From the NCBI GenBank assembly GCA_019912545.1, contig JAIOIK010000102.1:1-37150 (forward strand): a stretch of DNA of 37,150 nt. The letters are read 5' to 3'. The stretch comes from Ignavibacteria bacterium (GTDB lineage: Bacteria > Bacteroidota > Ignavibacteria > Tepidaquicellales > OLB5). A model generated the notes under the pieces. It was not told where the DNA came from. It ran no database searches and saw only the letters and a program-made list of their open reading frames with translations. This document shows positions 15,860 through 24,973 of the stretch, one piece after another. The position numbers were made by a program, and so were the translations under genes. Position 1 is the first letter of the stretch. Every line of letters begins with the position of its first letter.

Positions 15860-15917
15860 ATATTTCCTTTATTGTTTTTTATATAAATTGATTGAATAAT
15901 TACAGCTATAAATATCT

Positions 15918-17273
15918 TTATTTATTACCGATCCTGTTAATTCGATACCTCAAATTGCTTTCTGATATACCAAGCCTTTTAGCGGCTTGTGTCTGGTTAC
16001 CGCCGGTAAGCCTTAATGCTTCTTCAATCATCTCTTTTTCGAGTGATTCTATTCTCTCATTAAGGTTCGGGCTGTCAGAATCCCTGCTACTATTGGGCGA
16101 GCCCTTAATGTCAACTGTTACATCATCAATTGCAATAATATTGCCGCGCGAGAGAACAACAGCCTTCTGAATAATATTTTCCAGTTCTCTAATATTACCC
16201 GGGTAATTGTACTTCAAAAGGTAATCAATAGCTTCCCTAGAAAAAACCATATTTTCTTTGTTAGCCGCAGTTGAATATTTCTTCAGGCAGAAATCGATCA
16301 AAGGAATAATATCTGTTTTCCGCTCACGGAGAGGGGGGAGCTCTATTTGAACAACGTTTAGCCTGTAAAACAGGTCTTCCCTGAACCGGCCATCCTGTAT
16401 CAATTTCCTCAGATCTTTGTTTGTTGCAGCAATAAGACGCACATCTACCTCAATAGTGTGAGAAGAACCGACTCTTTCAAATTTATTTTCCTGCAATATC
16501 CTCAAGAGCTTTACCTGAGTTGATAAGGGAATATCCCCGATCTCATCCAGAAAAATTGTTGAGCCATCTGCAGTTTCAAACCGCCCGATCCTTTGTTTAT
16601 CTGCACCTGTAAAGGCGCCCTTTTCGTGCCCGAATAATTCACTTTCCAGCAGGTTTTCATTCAGTGCAGCGCAGTTAACGGCAACAAAAGGTTTCAATTT
16701 TCTATCACCTGAGTAATGAATTGCTTTTGCGATGAGTTCTTTACCTGTTCCGCTTTCACCGGTTATCAGCACCGATGCCTTGCTTGGCGCAACCCGAGCG
16801 GCAAGACTTAATATTTCCTGCATCTGTTTTGATTTTGCAATAATGCCTTCTATATTATGTTCACTTTTTAGCTGCTGCCGGAGCATTTCATTTTCTTCAA
16901 TGAGATGTTTTCTTTCTACAATTTTTCCGAGCAGCAGTTCGAGCTCATCAAGGTCAATAGGTTTTGTGAGGTAATCATATGCGCCTTCTTTCATTGCTTT
17001 TACTGCCTGTTCTATTGTACCAAATGCAGTCATCAGTACAACAGAGATCATAGGATTGATCTTCTTTACCCGTGTAAGCAATTCCATTCCCGTAATACCC
17101 GGCATTTTGTTATCGGTAAGTATGATATCAATTGCATGCGCAGATACGGTCTCTATTCCAGCAGTGCCATCGGGGGCTTCATAAACTTCATAATTTTTTC
17201 GCGTTAAGAAACCCTTTAATATCTCTCTTTGGGCGGTTTCGTCATCTATTATCAGTATGTTTATTTTTTTCAT
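15918..17273 (-). CDS. NtrC-family sigma-54-dependent response regulator (451 aa)
   Basis: Residues 1-120 are a receiver domain with D10/D11, phospho-acceptor D54 (LTDNKMPG), T82 and K104. Residues 143-380 are the AAA+ sigma-54 activator domain: Walker A GESGTGKE (172-179), the sigma-54 contact loop GAFTGA (219-224) and Walker B FLDEIGD (241-247). Residues 408-450 are a Fis-type HTH ([20 protein letters not shown]). It activates promoters read by sigma-54 RNA polymerase once phosphorylated. It follows the histidine kinase gene by 8 bases and is clearly its partner. Target promoters are not evident; I found no convincing TGGC-N8-GC site in this window. Confidence 0.95.
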   Translation of the reverse strand: MKKINILIIDDETAQREILKGFLTRKNYEVYEAPDGTAGIETVSAHAIDIILTDNKMPGITGMELLTRVKKINPMISVVLMTAFGTIEQAVKAMKEGAYDYLTKPIDLDELELLLGKIVERKHLIEENEMLRQQLKSEHNIEGIIAKSKQMQEILSLAARVAPSKASVLITGESGTGKELIAKAIHYSGDRKLKPFVAVNCAALNENLLESELFGHEKGAFTGADKQRIGRFETADGSTIFLDEIGDIPLSTQVKLLRILQENKFERVGSSHTIEVDVRLIAATNKDLRKLIQDGRFREDLFYRLNVVQIELPPLRERKTDIIPLIDFCLKKYSTAANKENMVFSREAIDYLLKYNYPGNIRELENIIQKAVVLSRGNIIAIDDVTVDIKGSPNSSRDSDSPNLNERIESLEKEMIEEALRLTGGNQTQAAKRLGISESNLRYRINRIGNK

Positions 17274-17281
17274 AAATTCTG

Positions 17282-19336
17282 TTATATTTTAATTGGCAGG
17301 CAAATGGTGAAAGATGAACCGATACCCGGAGAGCTTTCTATATCAATGCTTCCGTTGTGCTGAGAAACGATCTGCTGAACAATACTCAGTCCAAGCCCTG
17401 ACCCGTTTGGCTTGGTTGTATAATACAGGTCAAATATTTTCTTCAGTTCATCTTTTCCTATGCCGGAGCCGGTATCCTTTAGTTTGAAGCAGAAGTTACT
17501 ATCATGTGTAAAGGATTCAATTGTCACACTTCCGCTTTTGGGAGTTGCATCAACGGCATTTATCAGTAAATTAACTAATGCCTGCTTTAGCAGCTCCTTA
17601 TCGGCATTAAACTCGGCTTGACCGGTTTCGATAATCCTGAATTCAATAGCTTTGGAACTGCAAGTTGTTTCCCCGATATTTTTCAGCTCTGCAAGCAATT
17701 CACCTGATCGTACTTTACCTAAATTCAGCTTTGGAGGACGGGCAAACTTAAGGAATTCTTCAATAATACTATTCACCCGTTTTGATTCAGAAAGCATTAC
17801 TTTCACAAGCGGCTGAAGATCATTTTTGTTTTCATCAGTGATGAATTCCTTACCGATTCTCTGTGCTATCATATTGATAGAGTTAAGGGGATTGCGCACT
17901 TCGTGAGCAACTCCGGAGGCAAGCTCACCCATTGCGGATAATTTTTCCTTTTGTTTTACTGTTTCTTCCATCTTCCTGATGCCGGTAAGGTTTTTTATTA
18001 CAACAGTAAACGAGTCATAATTGCCCCGGGTATCCTTTGTAAATGTTGATGTGAGGCTTAGTGTCTTCGTGGCTATACCCGGTATGGAGAATTCTATTTC
18101 TTTATTGTTTAATTCTTTTCGGTCATTCAAACTCTGCTTTACGATTTCAAGCCTGGAATCAAAAACCCTGCATAGATCTGAACCGATAACTTCTGCGGAA
18201 GACATACTAAACAGCTTTTCGGCATTCTTATTGAATATTCTGATTTCGCCGTTCATCCCGGTTGAAATTACAGAATCAGCCATATTCTGAAGTATGTTAC
18301 CCGAAAATGACTGTATTTTGCTGAATTCTCCTGAAACGAATTTCAGGTTTTGATTCATGTTCAATACGCTTATTACAATTACTCCAATTACTATCAAAAT
18401 TACAGTAGTGATAATGCCCCTGTTTACCATTCTTGTTTCAAGAGATCTCATTTCATCCATATCAAGCCCTATACGCAGTAAACCATATGATTCACCATTG
18501 ACCTTTAAAGTGCGGGCAGCTTCGTAATAATCGGTACCATTAATGCTGAAAACTCTGGAGTATATGGAGTCGCTAGTAAGCGCGTTGTTCAGAAAATCGT
18601 CATTACGTGCAGGTTCAAAAGTAAAATCAGGTTTTGAGGATGCTATCACTCCGCCGCTATCCTGCAGGATAATATAACCCATACCTTTGACCTGGCCAAT
18701 ATCTTCGATCAGTTTATTAAGCCCGATCTTTTTTTTGAATTGGATCATGTAGTCGGCATCTATATTTACCACGATCATGCCTCCAGGGTTTGCGGATCTT
18801 TTTACGGCAACGGCGAATCGTTTCCCGGTATCATGCCTGGATTTCTTGAAACCTATAATGGATTCGTCTTTATTTTCTGCAAGAAGTGATTTTATGTAAT
18901 CGCCGGGCGGGCTGTTGCGGTTATGTTCAAGGTGCAGGGTATCGTCTGTTATGCTGCTGAATACTTTATCAGCGTTTGTATCGAAAATATTAATTCTGAA
19001 TACGGAATTTTCATCTGCAATATTATGGAGAAGGGTTTGAGTGATGAGTTTCATGCTATCAAGCCTTCTAACCATTCTTGCCGTCCCTAAAAGACGCAAA
19101 GCAACAAGGTCTTCAAGCTCATTTCCGGATATAACTGTATTTAAGCTGCTTTGGTTGATTGTTTTGATGACCGAAACAGCTTCATCATTCATAAGTGTCT
19201 TAAGCTCTTTTTTGCTCTGCTCAAGTTCTACTATTGCTGATGTTATCATAAGTGCTGCAACAACTACTGCAATACCGATGATATTTTTGGGATTTATGAA
19301 TCCCGATAACCGGTATTTTGATGTTTTAGGTTCCAT
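17282..19336 (-). CDS. Membrane sensor histidine kinase (PAS, HisKA, HATPase; 684 aa)
   Basis: A first membrane helix lies at about 19-38 and a second at about 305-327. The part between them is a periplasmic sensor domain of double-Cache type size, with YIILQDSGGVIASSKPDF near its end. Residues 345-455 form a PAS domain (NMADSVISTGMNGEIRIFNK). The phosphorylated His is H478 in GVAHEVRNPLNS. The ATPase domain has the N box LLINAVDATP, G1 DTGSGIG and G2 GSGLGLSIV. It is an NtrB/ZraS-like kinase that phosphorylates the regulator encoded 8 bases downstream. A TATTTTTG -7-like box at 19345-19352 on the minus strand lies directly before the ATG at 19336, which would leave almost no leader. The signal sensed is unknown. 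Confidence 0.93.
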   Translation of the reverse strand: MEPKTSKYRLSGFINPKNIIGIAVVVAALMITSAIVELEQSKKELKTLMNDEAVSVIKTINQSSLNTVISGNELEDLVALRLLGTARMVRRLDSMKLITQTLLHNIADENSVFRINIFDTNADKVFSSITDDTLHLEHNRNSPPGDYIKSLLAENKDESIIGFKKSRHDTGKRFAVAVKRSANPGGMIVVNIDADYMIQFKKKIGLNKLIEDIGQVKGMGYIILQDSGGVIASSKPDFTFEPARNDDFLNNALTSDSIYSRVFSINGTDYYEAARTLKVNGESYGLLRIGLDMDEMRSLETRMVNRGIITTVILIVIGVIVISVLNMNQNLKFVSGEFSKIQSFSGNILQNMADSVISTGMNGEIRIFNKNAEKLFSMSSAEVIGSDLCRVFDSRLEIVKQSLNDRKELNNKEIEFSIPGIATKTLSLTSTFTKDTRGNYDSFTVVIKNLTGIRKMEETVKQKEKLSAMGELASGVAHEVRNPLNSINMIAQRIGKEFITDENKNDLQPLVKVMLSESKRVNSIIEEFLKFARPPKLNLGKVRSGELLAELKNIGETTCSSKAIEFRIIETGQAEFNADKELLKQALVNLLINAVDATPKSGSVTIESFTHDSNFCFKLKDTGSGIGKDELKKIFDLYYTTKPNGSGLGLSIVQQIVSQHNGSIDIESSPGIGSSFTICLPIKI

Positions 19337-19493
19337 CCATAGTACAAAAATATACTACATATAATGTTTAAAATATCCCTTTATATATCCATAGTTTAAA
19401 GATCAAATTAAGAGGAAATGATGTTTGCAACTGCTGAAAACTTATCAAACTGCGATGACAAAAAACGATCCTGATCCTGTGAGAATTTGATAA

Positions 19494-19709
19494 TTACAAA
19501 CCGGACTGATCGTCAATTGATTTATCAATTGCCTTTTGTTTTGGCGGTATGCCCATGACAATTCCTCCGAGCATTCCATAAACAGTTGTTATATACCAGC
19601 GCGAAGTCAGCGGGCACCCCCCGGATGTACAGCCGATGAAATAGTAATATGCATAACCAAGTGACGCACCTATTACTGCAAACAGAAGCATCTTCTGATA
19701 TTTTTTCAT
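19494..19709 (-). CDS. DUF6132 small membrane protein (71 aa)
   Basis: Two hydrophobic helices (residues about 7-25 and 39-55) flank the motif YYFIGCTSGGCPLTSRWY, in which GC-x-SG-x-CP is the mark of DUF6132 proteins. The two Cys could bind a metal or a sulfane sulfur. The tail is hydrophilic (PPKQKAIDKSIDDQSGL). It overlaps the upstream YgaP-like gene by 4 bases (ATGA), so the two are translated together. Similar small Cys proteins often accompany thioredoxin, rhodanese or YeeE genes, and this one lies in such a locus. Role unknown. Confidence 0.8.
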   Translation of the reverse strand: MKKYQKMLLFAVIGASLGYAYYYFIGCTSGGCPLTSRWYITTVYGMLGGIVMGIPPKQKAIDKSIDDQSGL

Positions 19710-19915
19710 TTCCTCAGTTTCCTTAAAGTGCTTAGCCCAAGCGGCAGGTAAAGAGGACAGGAACCGATGAAGCTTGTAGCAAGGAATATCACAGATAGCG
19801 CTATCAATATTATACCTATTGTTCCGGAAACAATTCCGGTTAAGTAGAAAGTGATAAATGCTGCTGCTATAATGATCCTTGTAATCTTATCTGCTGAACC
19901 TATATTTTTTTTCAT
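19706..19915 (-). CDS. YgaP-like transmembrane protein (DUF2892, 69 aa)
   Basis: The opening MKKNIGSADKITRIIIAA and the ending SFIGSCPLYLPLGLSTL match the DUF2892 domain, the membrane part of YgaP, where it is fused to a rhodanese. It has two hydrophobic helices and a Cys in the conserved GSCPLY motif. The protein here is only the membrane domain, at normal length for stand-alone copies. Its stop overlaps the DUF6132 start, and both lie downstream of the thioredoxin lipoprotein gene on the same strand, with a REP-like hairpin between. A link to sulfane-sulfur handling is inferred from the neighbours. Confidence 0.82.
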   Translation of the reverse strand: MKKNIGSADKITRIIIAAAFITFYLTGIVSGTIGIILIALSVIFLATSFIGSCPLYLPLGLSTLRKLRK

Positions 19916-19960
19916 TGTAATCTTTCTTTAATTAATTTTAAGCTTACCGTTTATGATACA

Positions 19961-20022
19961 TAAACCGTTAAAACGGTTTCAGTTAAGTATTTTAACGTCA
20001 TTCCCACGACTAAAGTCGTGGG
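19961..20022. repeat. REP-like intergenic repeat, copy 1
   Basis: It contains AAACCGTT-AA-AACGGTTT (19962-19979), a short AT-rich spacer, and the hairpin CCCACGACTAAAGTCGTGGG (20003-20022). The same order and most of the bases recur at 30855-30920. It lies between the thioredoxin gene and the YgaP-like gene. Confidence 0.75.
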
Positions 20023-20088
20023 CTGCTAAATATTTATATATGTAATTAAACATTAGAATGCTCAACTTGAGTAATAAATTTTAATTTA

Positions 20089-20655
20089 CTACTGAACTAA
20101 GAGTATTTCATTGATCGCTTTTACAAAGCCGTCTTTGGGGATCGCACCCATTGTCATCTGCGGTTTGCCCTTCATTGGGATAAACAGAATTGAAGGAATG
20201 CTGCGAATTCCGAAAACTGAAGCCAGTTCCTGCTCTGATTCTGTATCCACTTTATAGATCTGTACTTTCCCGTCATATTCTTTTGAAAGCTCATCTAAAA
20301 CCGGGGCTACCATTTTGCACGGTCCGCACCAGTCAGCGTAAAAATCTATAATTACCGGTTTATCTCCTGTGAACATCCATTCTTTATTTGTTTCATAATT
20401 GAATACTTTTTGTTTGAATTCTGCTGCTGTTAAATGTACCATTTTAGTGCTTCCTTTTGTATTAGTTTCGTTATTATTATTGATTTTTGTATCAGTTTTA
20501 ACTTCATTTGTGCCGTTATTTCGGTTTATCGGTTGCTGCGTAGTTGTACTATTATTTAATGATTGTTTGTCATCTTTCACTCCGCATCCGGTTAATAAAG
20601 CGGTAAATAACGCGGCAAGAAGTAAAATGTGAAATATTAATTTGGCTTTTTTCAT
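20089..20655 (-). CDS. Thioredoxin-fold lipoprotein (188 aa from ATG 20655)
   Basis: The N-terminus is a lipoprotein signal peptide: a hydrophobic stretch then LLTGC, with the lipid-bearing Cys at residue 24 when counted from the ATG at 20655. An ATG at 20664 in the same frame would add three residues; I cannot decide firmly between them. After the Cys comes a linker of about 45 residues very rich in Asn and Thr, then a complete thioredoxin domain with FYADWCGPCKM (active site WCGPC) and the cis-Pro loop RSIPSILF. This places a dithiol reductase outside the cytoplasmic membrane. Its promoter region holds the first AGTTGCTA operator, and it is divergent from the octaheme cytochrome. It may deliver electrons to sulfur compounds or to cytochrome Cys. 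Confidence 0.9.
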   Translation of the reverse strand: MKKAKLIFHILLLAALFTALLTGCGVKDDKQSLNNSTTTQQPINRNNGTNEVKTDTKINNNNETNTKGSTKMVHLTAAEFKQKVFNYETNKEWMFTGDKPVIIDFYADWCGPCKMVAPVLDELSKEYDGKVQIYKVDTESEQELASVFGIRSIPSILFIPMKGKPQMTMGAIPKDGFVKAINEILLVQ

Positions 20656-20683
20656 AAAAATCATAACAATTGCGGTTCCTAAT

Positions 20684-20702
20684 TAGTTGCTAGTAGCAAC
20701 TT
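20684..20702. promoter_or_regulatory. MarR-type operator upstream of thioredoxin gene
   Basis: AGTTGCTA-G-TAGCAACT (20685-20701) is a perfect 8-base inverted repeat with one central base. On the minus strand it lies just after a TATCTTTT sequence (20713-20706) that resembles a -7 box, so a bound protein would block transcription start. The same palindrome occurs at 20829-20847 and 25431-25455. Confidence 0.75.
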
Positions 20703-20811
20703 ATTAAAAGATATCGAAATAAACAAGGGATGAAAACGGTCTGCCGAAAGTATGGATATAAATCATATTTTTCTTTGACATAAGACATATTTTATCATCG
20801 TGTATAAATGG

Positions 20812-20847
20812 TATCTTTGTATATATGTTAGTTGCTACTGGCAACTA
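20812..20847 (+). promoter_or_regulatory. Promoter -7 box and MarR-type operator upstream of the octaheme cytochrome
   Basis: TATCTTTG at 20812-20819 fits TAnnTTTG. Ten bases further, TAGTTGC-TACTG-GCAACTA (20829-20847) is the second copy of the operator, with one mismatched pair. The operator would cover about +3 to +21, a repressor position. No good -33 box is visible. Confidence 0.65.
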
Positions 20848-20885
20848 TAATCGCATCCAACATTGCTATTGATACTTAAAAAAGA

Positions 20886-22454
20886 ATGAGAAAGATATTT
20901 TTTTTGATAACGCTAATTGCAGTTATTGTCATGAGCATTCTTGCAATTATCCTTCCTAAACATTCTGACAACGAAAGTCTGAAAGAGCTGAAAGAAAAAT
21001 TAGCAGCGAAAGATTCAATACCTGCCGATCATACCAAATTTGAAGTATTGCAGAAAAAATTCAATGCTCCCTCAGATGTTACTGAAACCTGTTTAAGCTG
21101 TCATACAGAGCGCGGTAAAGAGGTGATGCGCTCCAGTCATTGGAATTGGGAAAGACAGGAGTATATCAAAGGCAAAGGCATAGTAAGTATAGGCAAAAAG
21201 AATGCAATTAATAATTTCTGTATTGGTGTGGAAGGCAATGAGCAAAGCTGTGCTAAATGCCATATCGGATTCGGAATGACAGATAGCATGTTTTCTTATA
21301 CCGACCAGAAGAACATAGACTGTATGGTTTGCCATGATAACACAGAAACATATGTTAAAGGCAACGAAAGATCAGGTTATCCTGATGCAGAGCTTGACCT
21401 TCAAAAGATAGCCACCGGAATTGGAAAACCAAAAAGGAGTAATTGCGGAGTTTGTCATTTCTTCGGCGGTGGCGGTAATAATGTTAAGCATGGCGACCTT
21501 GAGAAATCTATGTTTGAGCCAACAAAAGAAGTTGATGTTCATATGGCATCCGAAGGCCCTGATATGCAGTGTATTGATTGCCACGTGACCAAAGAACATC
21601 AGATGCTTGGAAGGGTTTATTCACTTTCATCAATGAATAAAAACCGCTCTGAATGCGAACAATGTCATACCGAAAATCCCCATAAGGAAGATATTTTAAA
21701 TGAACATACTTTAAAAGTGGCCTGCCAGACCTGTCATATACCCATATATGCAAAGGTTAATTCTACAAAAATGGAATGGGACTGGTCAACAGCCGGGCAG
21801 CTTCGCGATGGAATTCCATTTGAAGAAGAAGATTCACTGGGGAATCATTCTTATCTTTCTATAAAAGGAAGCTTCAAATGGGAAAGAAACCTCAAGCCTG
21901 ATTACATTTGGTTCAATGGCACAGCTGACCATTACTTGCTTGGTGATAGAATTGAAGATACATCCGGAGTTCTTTTGCTGAACAAACTTAATGGTTCATA
22001 CATTGATAAGAGTTCCAAAATTATTCCGGTAAAGATACATAAAGCCAAACAGCCTTTTGATCCTGTTACCGGAATGCTGCTTCAGCCCAAACTGTTCGGA
22101 AAGAAAACGGGTGAGGGCGCATTTTGGAAAGATTTCGACTGGGCACGCGCATCTGAAGTAGGAATGAAAGAGGTCGGGCTGCCATTCAGCGGAAGGGTAT
22201 CTTTTATACGTACTGAAATGTTTTGGCCTGTAAATCATATGGTTTCAAAAAAAGAAGAGTCCCTTAAGTGTACCGATTGCCACACAAGTTCAAACAGCAG
22301 GCTTGCAGGTGTTCCGGGCTTCTATATGCCTGCAAGGGATAGAAGCAGTATTATTGATTATTCAGGAATGGCTATTATCCTTTTAACAATATTCGGAGTT
22401 ATGGTACATTTAAGTGTGAGAATATATTCATCTTTGAAAAGGAAGATAAAATGA
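20886..22454 (+). CDS. Octaheme c-type cytochrome, tetrathionate-reductase (OTR) type (522 aa)
   Basis: Eight CxxCH heme sites are present, at C69, C122, C146, C187, C229, C257, C280 and C462. Eight hemes with seven grouped in the first 285 residues and one far downstream fit the octaheme tetrathionate reductase family known from Shewanella, which reduces tetrathionate and also nitrite or hydroxylamine in vitro. Residues 4-23 are an N-terminal signal anchor and residues about 492-515 a C-terminal membrane helix, so the heme domain is held on the outer face of the membrane. The stop overlaps the next gene, a cytochrome b, by 4 bases. The two probably form a quinol-linked reductase or oxidase for sulfur compounds. 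The direction of the reaction cannot be read from the sequence. Confidence 0.9.
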   Translation: MRKIFFLITLIAVIVMSILAIILPKHSDNESLKELKEKLAAKDSIPADHTKFEVLQKKFNAPSDVTETCLSCHTERGKEVMRSSHWNWERQEYIKGKGIVSIGKKNAINNFCIGVEGNEQSCAKCHIGFGMTDSMFSYTDQKNIDCMVCHDNTETYVKGNERSGYPDAELDLQKIATGIGKPKRSNCGVCHFFGGGGNNVKHGDLEKSMFEPTKEVDVHMASEGPDMQCIDCHVTKEHQMLGRVYSLSSMNKNRSECEQCHTENPHKEDILNEHTLKVACQTCHIPIYAKVNSTKMEWDWSTAGQLRDGIPFEEEDSLGNHSYLSIKGSFKWERNLKPDYIWFNGTADHYLLGDRIEDTSGVLLLNKLNGSYIDKSSKIIPVKIHKAKQPFDPVTGMLLQPKLFGKKTGEGAFWKDFDWARASEVGMKEVGLPFSGRVSFIRTEMFWPVNHMVSKKEESLKCTDCHTSSNSRLAGVPGFYMPARDRSSIIDYSGMAIILLTIFGVMVHLSVRIYSSLKRKIK

Positions 22455-23113
22455 TGATTAAGAAAATATATATATACAGGGCATTTGAAAGATTCTGGCA
22501 CTGGATGCAGGCATTCCTTATCTTTTTGCTTGCGGCAACCGGATTTGAAGTTCACGGTTCAATAAAATTCTTCGGTTATCAGAATGCCGTTACTTATCAT
22601 CAAATTGCAGCATATGCATTTATAGTTCTCATAGCATTTGCAATTTTCTGGCATCTTACTAGCGGCCAGTGGAAACAATATATTCCCACAAGAGGAAATC
22701 TCAGGGCGCAGATCAATTATTATTTGTTCGGGATATTTAAGCATGCGCCTCACCCAACTAAAAAAACCGTTTTGAGCAAGCTTAATCCGCTTCAGAAACT
22801 TGTTTATCTTGGCCTGAAAATTCTGGTAATACCGGTCATGGTTATTTCAGGGCTGCTGTATATGTATTACAGGTATCCACAGCAGAACAGGATTGAATCT
22901 CTGAATATTGAATCACTTGCTCCGATAGCATATATCCATACTGCAGGTGCATTTCTTTTAATTGCATTCATAGCTGCCCATGTGTACCTTATTACAACGG
23001 GAAGCAAAGTTACATCAAATCTAAAGGCGATGATAACCGGTTATGAAGATCTTGATGACGGTGAAAAAAATGAAGAAAAGGATATAAAAGATGCTATCCT
23101 TCTTAAAAAGTAA
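22451..23113 (+). CDS. Cytochrome b561-like membrane subunit (220 aa)
   Basis: Four hydrophobic helices carry His residues typical of diheme cytochrome b: H17 (RFWHWMQ), H50 (TYHQIAAYAF), H67 (IFWHLTSG), and later YIHTAGAF and AAHVYLI. The motif ERFWHWMQAFLI is a usual opening of cytochrome b561/NiFe-hydrogenase type b subunits. It starts within the last codons of the octaheme cytochrome gene (ATGA overlap) and ends in a charged cytoplasmic tail (DDGEKNEEKDIKD). The likely job is to pass electrons between the quinone pool and the octaheme cytochrome. Length is normal for the family. Confidence 0.9.
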   Translation: MMIKKIYIYRAFERFWHWMQAFLIFLLAATGFEVHGSIKFFGYQNAVTYHQIAAYAFIVLIAFAIFWHLTSGQWKQYIPTRGNLRAQINYYLFGIFKHAPHPTKKTVLSKLNPLQKLVYLGLKILVIPVMVISGLLYMYYRYPQQNRIESLNIESLAPIAYIHTAGAFLLIAFIAAHVYLITTGSKVTSNLKAMITGYEDLDDGEKNEEKDIKDAILLKK

Positions 23114-23158
23114 TATGCTGTTTAGAACAGACTATGAAATTTCAATAAGTAAAATAGA

Positions 23159-23674
23159 ATGAACAATACAAAATACATGAATCCATACCTGGCAGGGTTT
23201 TTCCTGGGGCTTCTGCTGCTGGTAACAATTTTTATAACAGGCCGTGGACTTGGCGCAAGCGGCGCATTTAAAAGTGCCATAGTTGCAGCAGTTGAAACTG
23301 CTGCCCCTGTTCACGCATCTGATACTAAATATTATGTTGAGTATATGGGCGAGCATGACGGGAGTCCACTGAAGAACTGGCTGGTATTTGAAGTTATCGG
23401 AGTTATTGCGGGAGCATTTATTTCAGGTTTGGTATCAAACAGGCTGAAATTTACTCTGGATAAATCCGGAAGAACAACAACTAAGGTCAGAATTATTGGC
23501 GCGCTGCTTGGCGGGTTACTGTTTGGATTTGGCTCACAGCTGGCAAGAGGCTGCACAAGCGGTGCGGCATTAAGCGGTATGGCAGTGCTTTCTGCCGGAG
23601 GCATTATTACAATGCTTGCAATTTTTGGCGGGGCTTATATGTTTGCTTATTTCTTCAGAAAATTGTGGATATAG
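23159..23674 (+). CDS. YeeE/YedE sulfur-transport protein, first half (171 aa)
   Basis: This has several hydrophobic helices and the family motif GSQLARGCTSGAALSG, with the conserved Cys at 132. YeeE/YedE (TsuA) proteins move thiosulfate or sulfane sulfur across the membrane through conserved Cys. The length is half of a full transporter, and the next gene carries the second half with its own Cys motif, so the two probably pair. It is 45 bases after the cytochrome b gene and in the same direction. Residues about 44-72 are an unusual hydrophilic loop on one side of the membrane. The ATG at 23159 has no strong ribosome binding site. Confidence 0.88.
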   Translation: MNNTKYMNPYLAGFFLGLLLLVTIFITGRGLGASGAFKSAIVAAVETAAPVHASDTKYYVEYMGEHDGSPLKNWLVFEVIGVIAGAFISGLVSNRLKFTLDKSGRTTTKVRIIGALLGGLLFGFGSQLARGCTSGAALSGMAVLSAGGIITMLAIFGGAYMFAYFFRKLWI

Positions 23675-23689
23675 AAAGGACAAAATAAA

Positions 23690-24883
23690 ATGGCACCTCT
23701 GGTTCCCGATATTATCAGTAATGAATTTAATTTTGTAATAGCTATTCTTATCGGAATTGCATTTGGGTATATATTAGAGCAGGCAGGTTTTTCTTCATCT
23801 AAAAAACTTGTCGGATTGTTTTATGGTTATGATTTCACTGTGCTGCGTGTATTCTTTACAGCGGGCATAACGGCTATGATGGGTGTCATTGGCCTGGCTC
23901 ATTACGGACTTCTTGACCTGAATATTATATACGTGAATCCAACTTTTCTGCGATCAGCTATTGTTGGGGGCCTTATTATGGGGTTGGGTTTTGTAATTGG
24001 CGGTTTTTGCCCGGGTACAAGTATTTGCGCTGCCTCTATAGGTAAGATTGATGCTATGATATTTGTGGCGGGTATTATTCCGGGAGTATATTTATTTGCT
24101 GAAGGCTATCCATATCTGGAACATTTCTATATGGCAGATGCATGGGGATATGTGACTCTATTCCAGGTAATGGGAATCTCACAGGGTTTAATGGCTTTCC
24201 TTATGATTTTTGCAGCAGTTGCTGCGTTTGTTGTTACTACATTTGTTGAAAAAAGAGTGAACGGCAAAGCTAATCCCGAATTCTTGCCTGCAAAAAAATA
24301 CTTTGCTCTGGCGGGCGCTGCAGTACTGATAGGGCTTACTGCATTTGCTCTTCCTGAGAGGCAAAGCTATGTTATGGCCAATGCTGAGGTAAATGAAAAT
24401 ATCAATACAACAGCCGCAAAGAAGATTTCGGCAGATGAGCTGGCATTCAGGATAATGAACGATATAAATTCATTCAGGATATATGACCTGAGGACGAAGG
24501 AAGAATTTACTAAGTTAAGTCTGCCGAACTCCGAAAATATTCAGTTAAATTACTTCTTCGGAAAAGATGCAGCCAAGAACCTGAAGAAAGATAATGTGAT
24601 AAATATTATTATCTCATTGCGCGAAGATGAAAGCATAAAAGCTAATTATATTGCTGCGGAAAACGGATACAATGAAATGTATATACTCCAAGGCGGCTTG
24701 CAGGGTTTTAATGATTCTATTATAAATTTTACTTCACCCCGAATTCCCCAAACCAGGTGGGAAAGAGATACGTATAGTTTCAGGGAAGCTGCGAAGACAA
24801 AAATTCCGGGGATAATAGAGAACTTCAAAAAGCAAAATAGAAGTGAAACGAAAAAGACAAAACGAATTATAGGCGGCTGCTGA
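23690..24883 (+). CDS. YeeE/YedE sulfur-transport protein with rhodanese-like C-terminal domain (397 aa)
   Basis: Residues 1-240 hold the membrane part with motif GGFCPGTSICAASIGKIDA (C107 and C113). Residues about 255-350 look like a rhodanese domain (FRIYDLRTKEEFTKLSLPN at its start, GYNEMYILQGGLQGF at its end). Where active rhodaneses have a loop starting with Cys, this protein reads IIISLREDESI, so the catalytic Cys seems replaced, probably by Ser. The final residues are IIGGC, leaving a Cys at the very C-terminus. This gene follows its YeeE partner by 15 bases, behind AGAAAGGA. The fused domain may bind sulfane sulfur without transferring it, or the terminal Cys may take over. Confidence 0.87.
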   Translation: MAPLVPDIISNEFNFVIAILIGIAFGYILEQAGFSSSKKLVGLFYGYDFTVLRVFFTAGITAMMGVIGLAHYGLLDLNIIYVNPTFLRSAIVGGLIMGLGFVIGGFCPGTSICAASIGKIDAMIFVAGIIPGVYLFAEGYPYLEHFYMADAWGYVTLFQVMGISQGLMAFLMIFAAVAAFVVTTFVEKRVNGKANPEFLPAKKYFALAGAAVLIGLTAFALPERQSYVMANAEVNENINTTAAKKISADELAFRIMNDINSFRIYDLRTKEEFTKLSLPNSENIQLNYFFGKDAAKNLKKDNVINIIISLREDESIKANYIAAENGYNEMYILQGGLQGFNDSIINFTSPRIPQTRWERDTYSFREAAKTKIPGIIENFKKQNRSETKKTKRIIGGC

Positions 24884-24973
24884 AATATTGTATAGCTTAT
24901 AAAATATACAGGAAGTTGTTTTATATTTCGATTTAATTTATTAAGTTGCGGATAACAACAATATTTTTACAAA

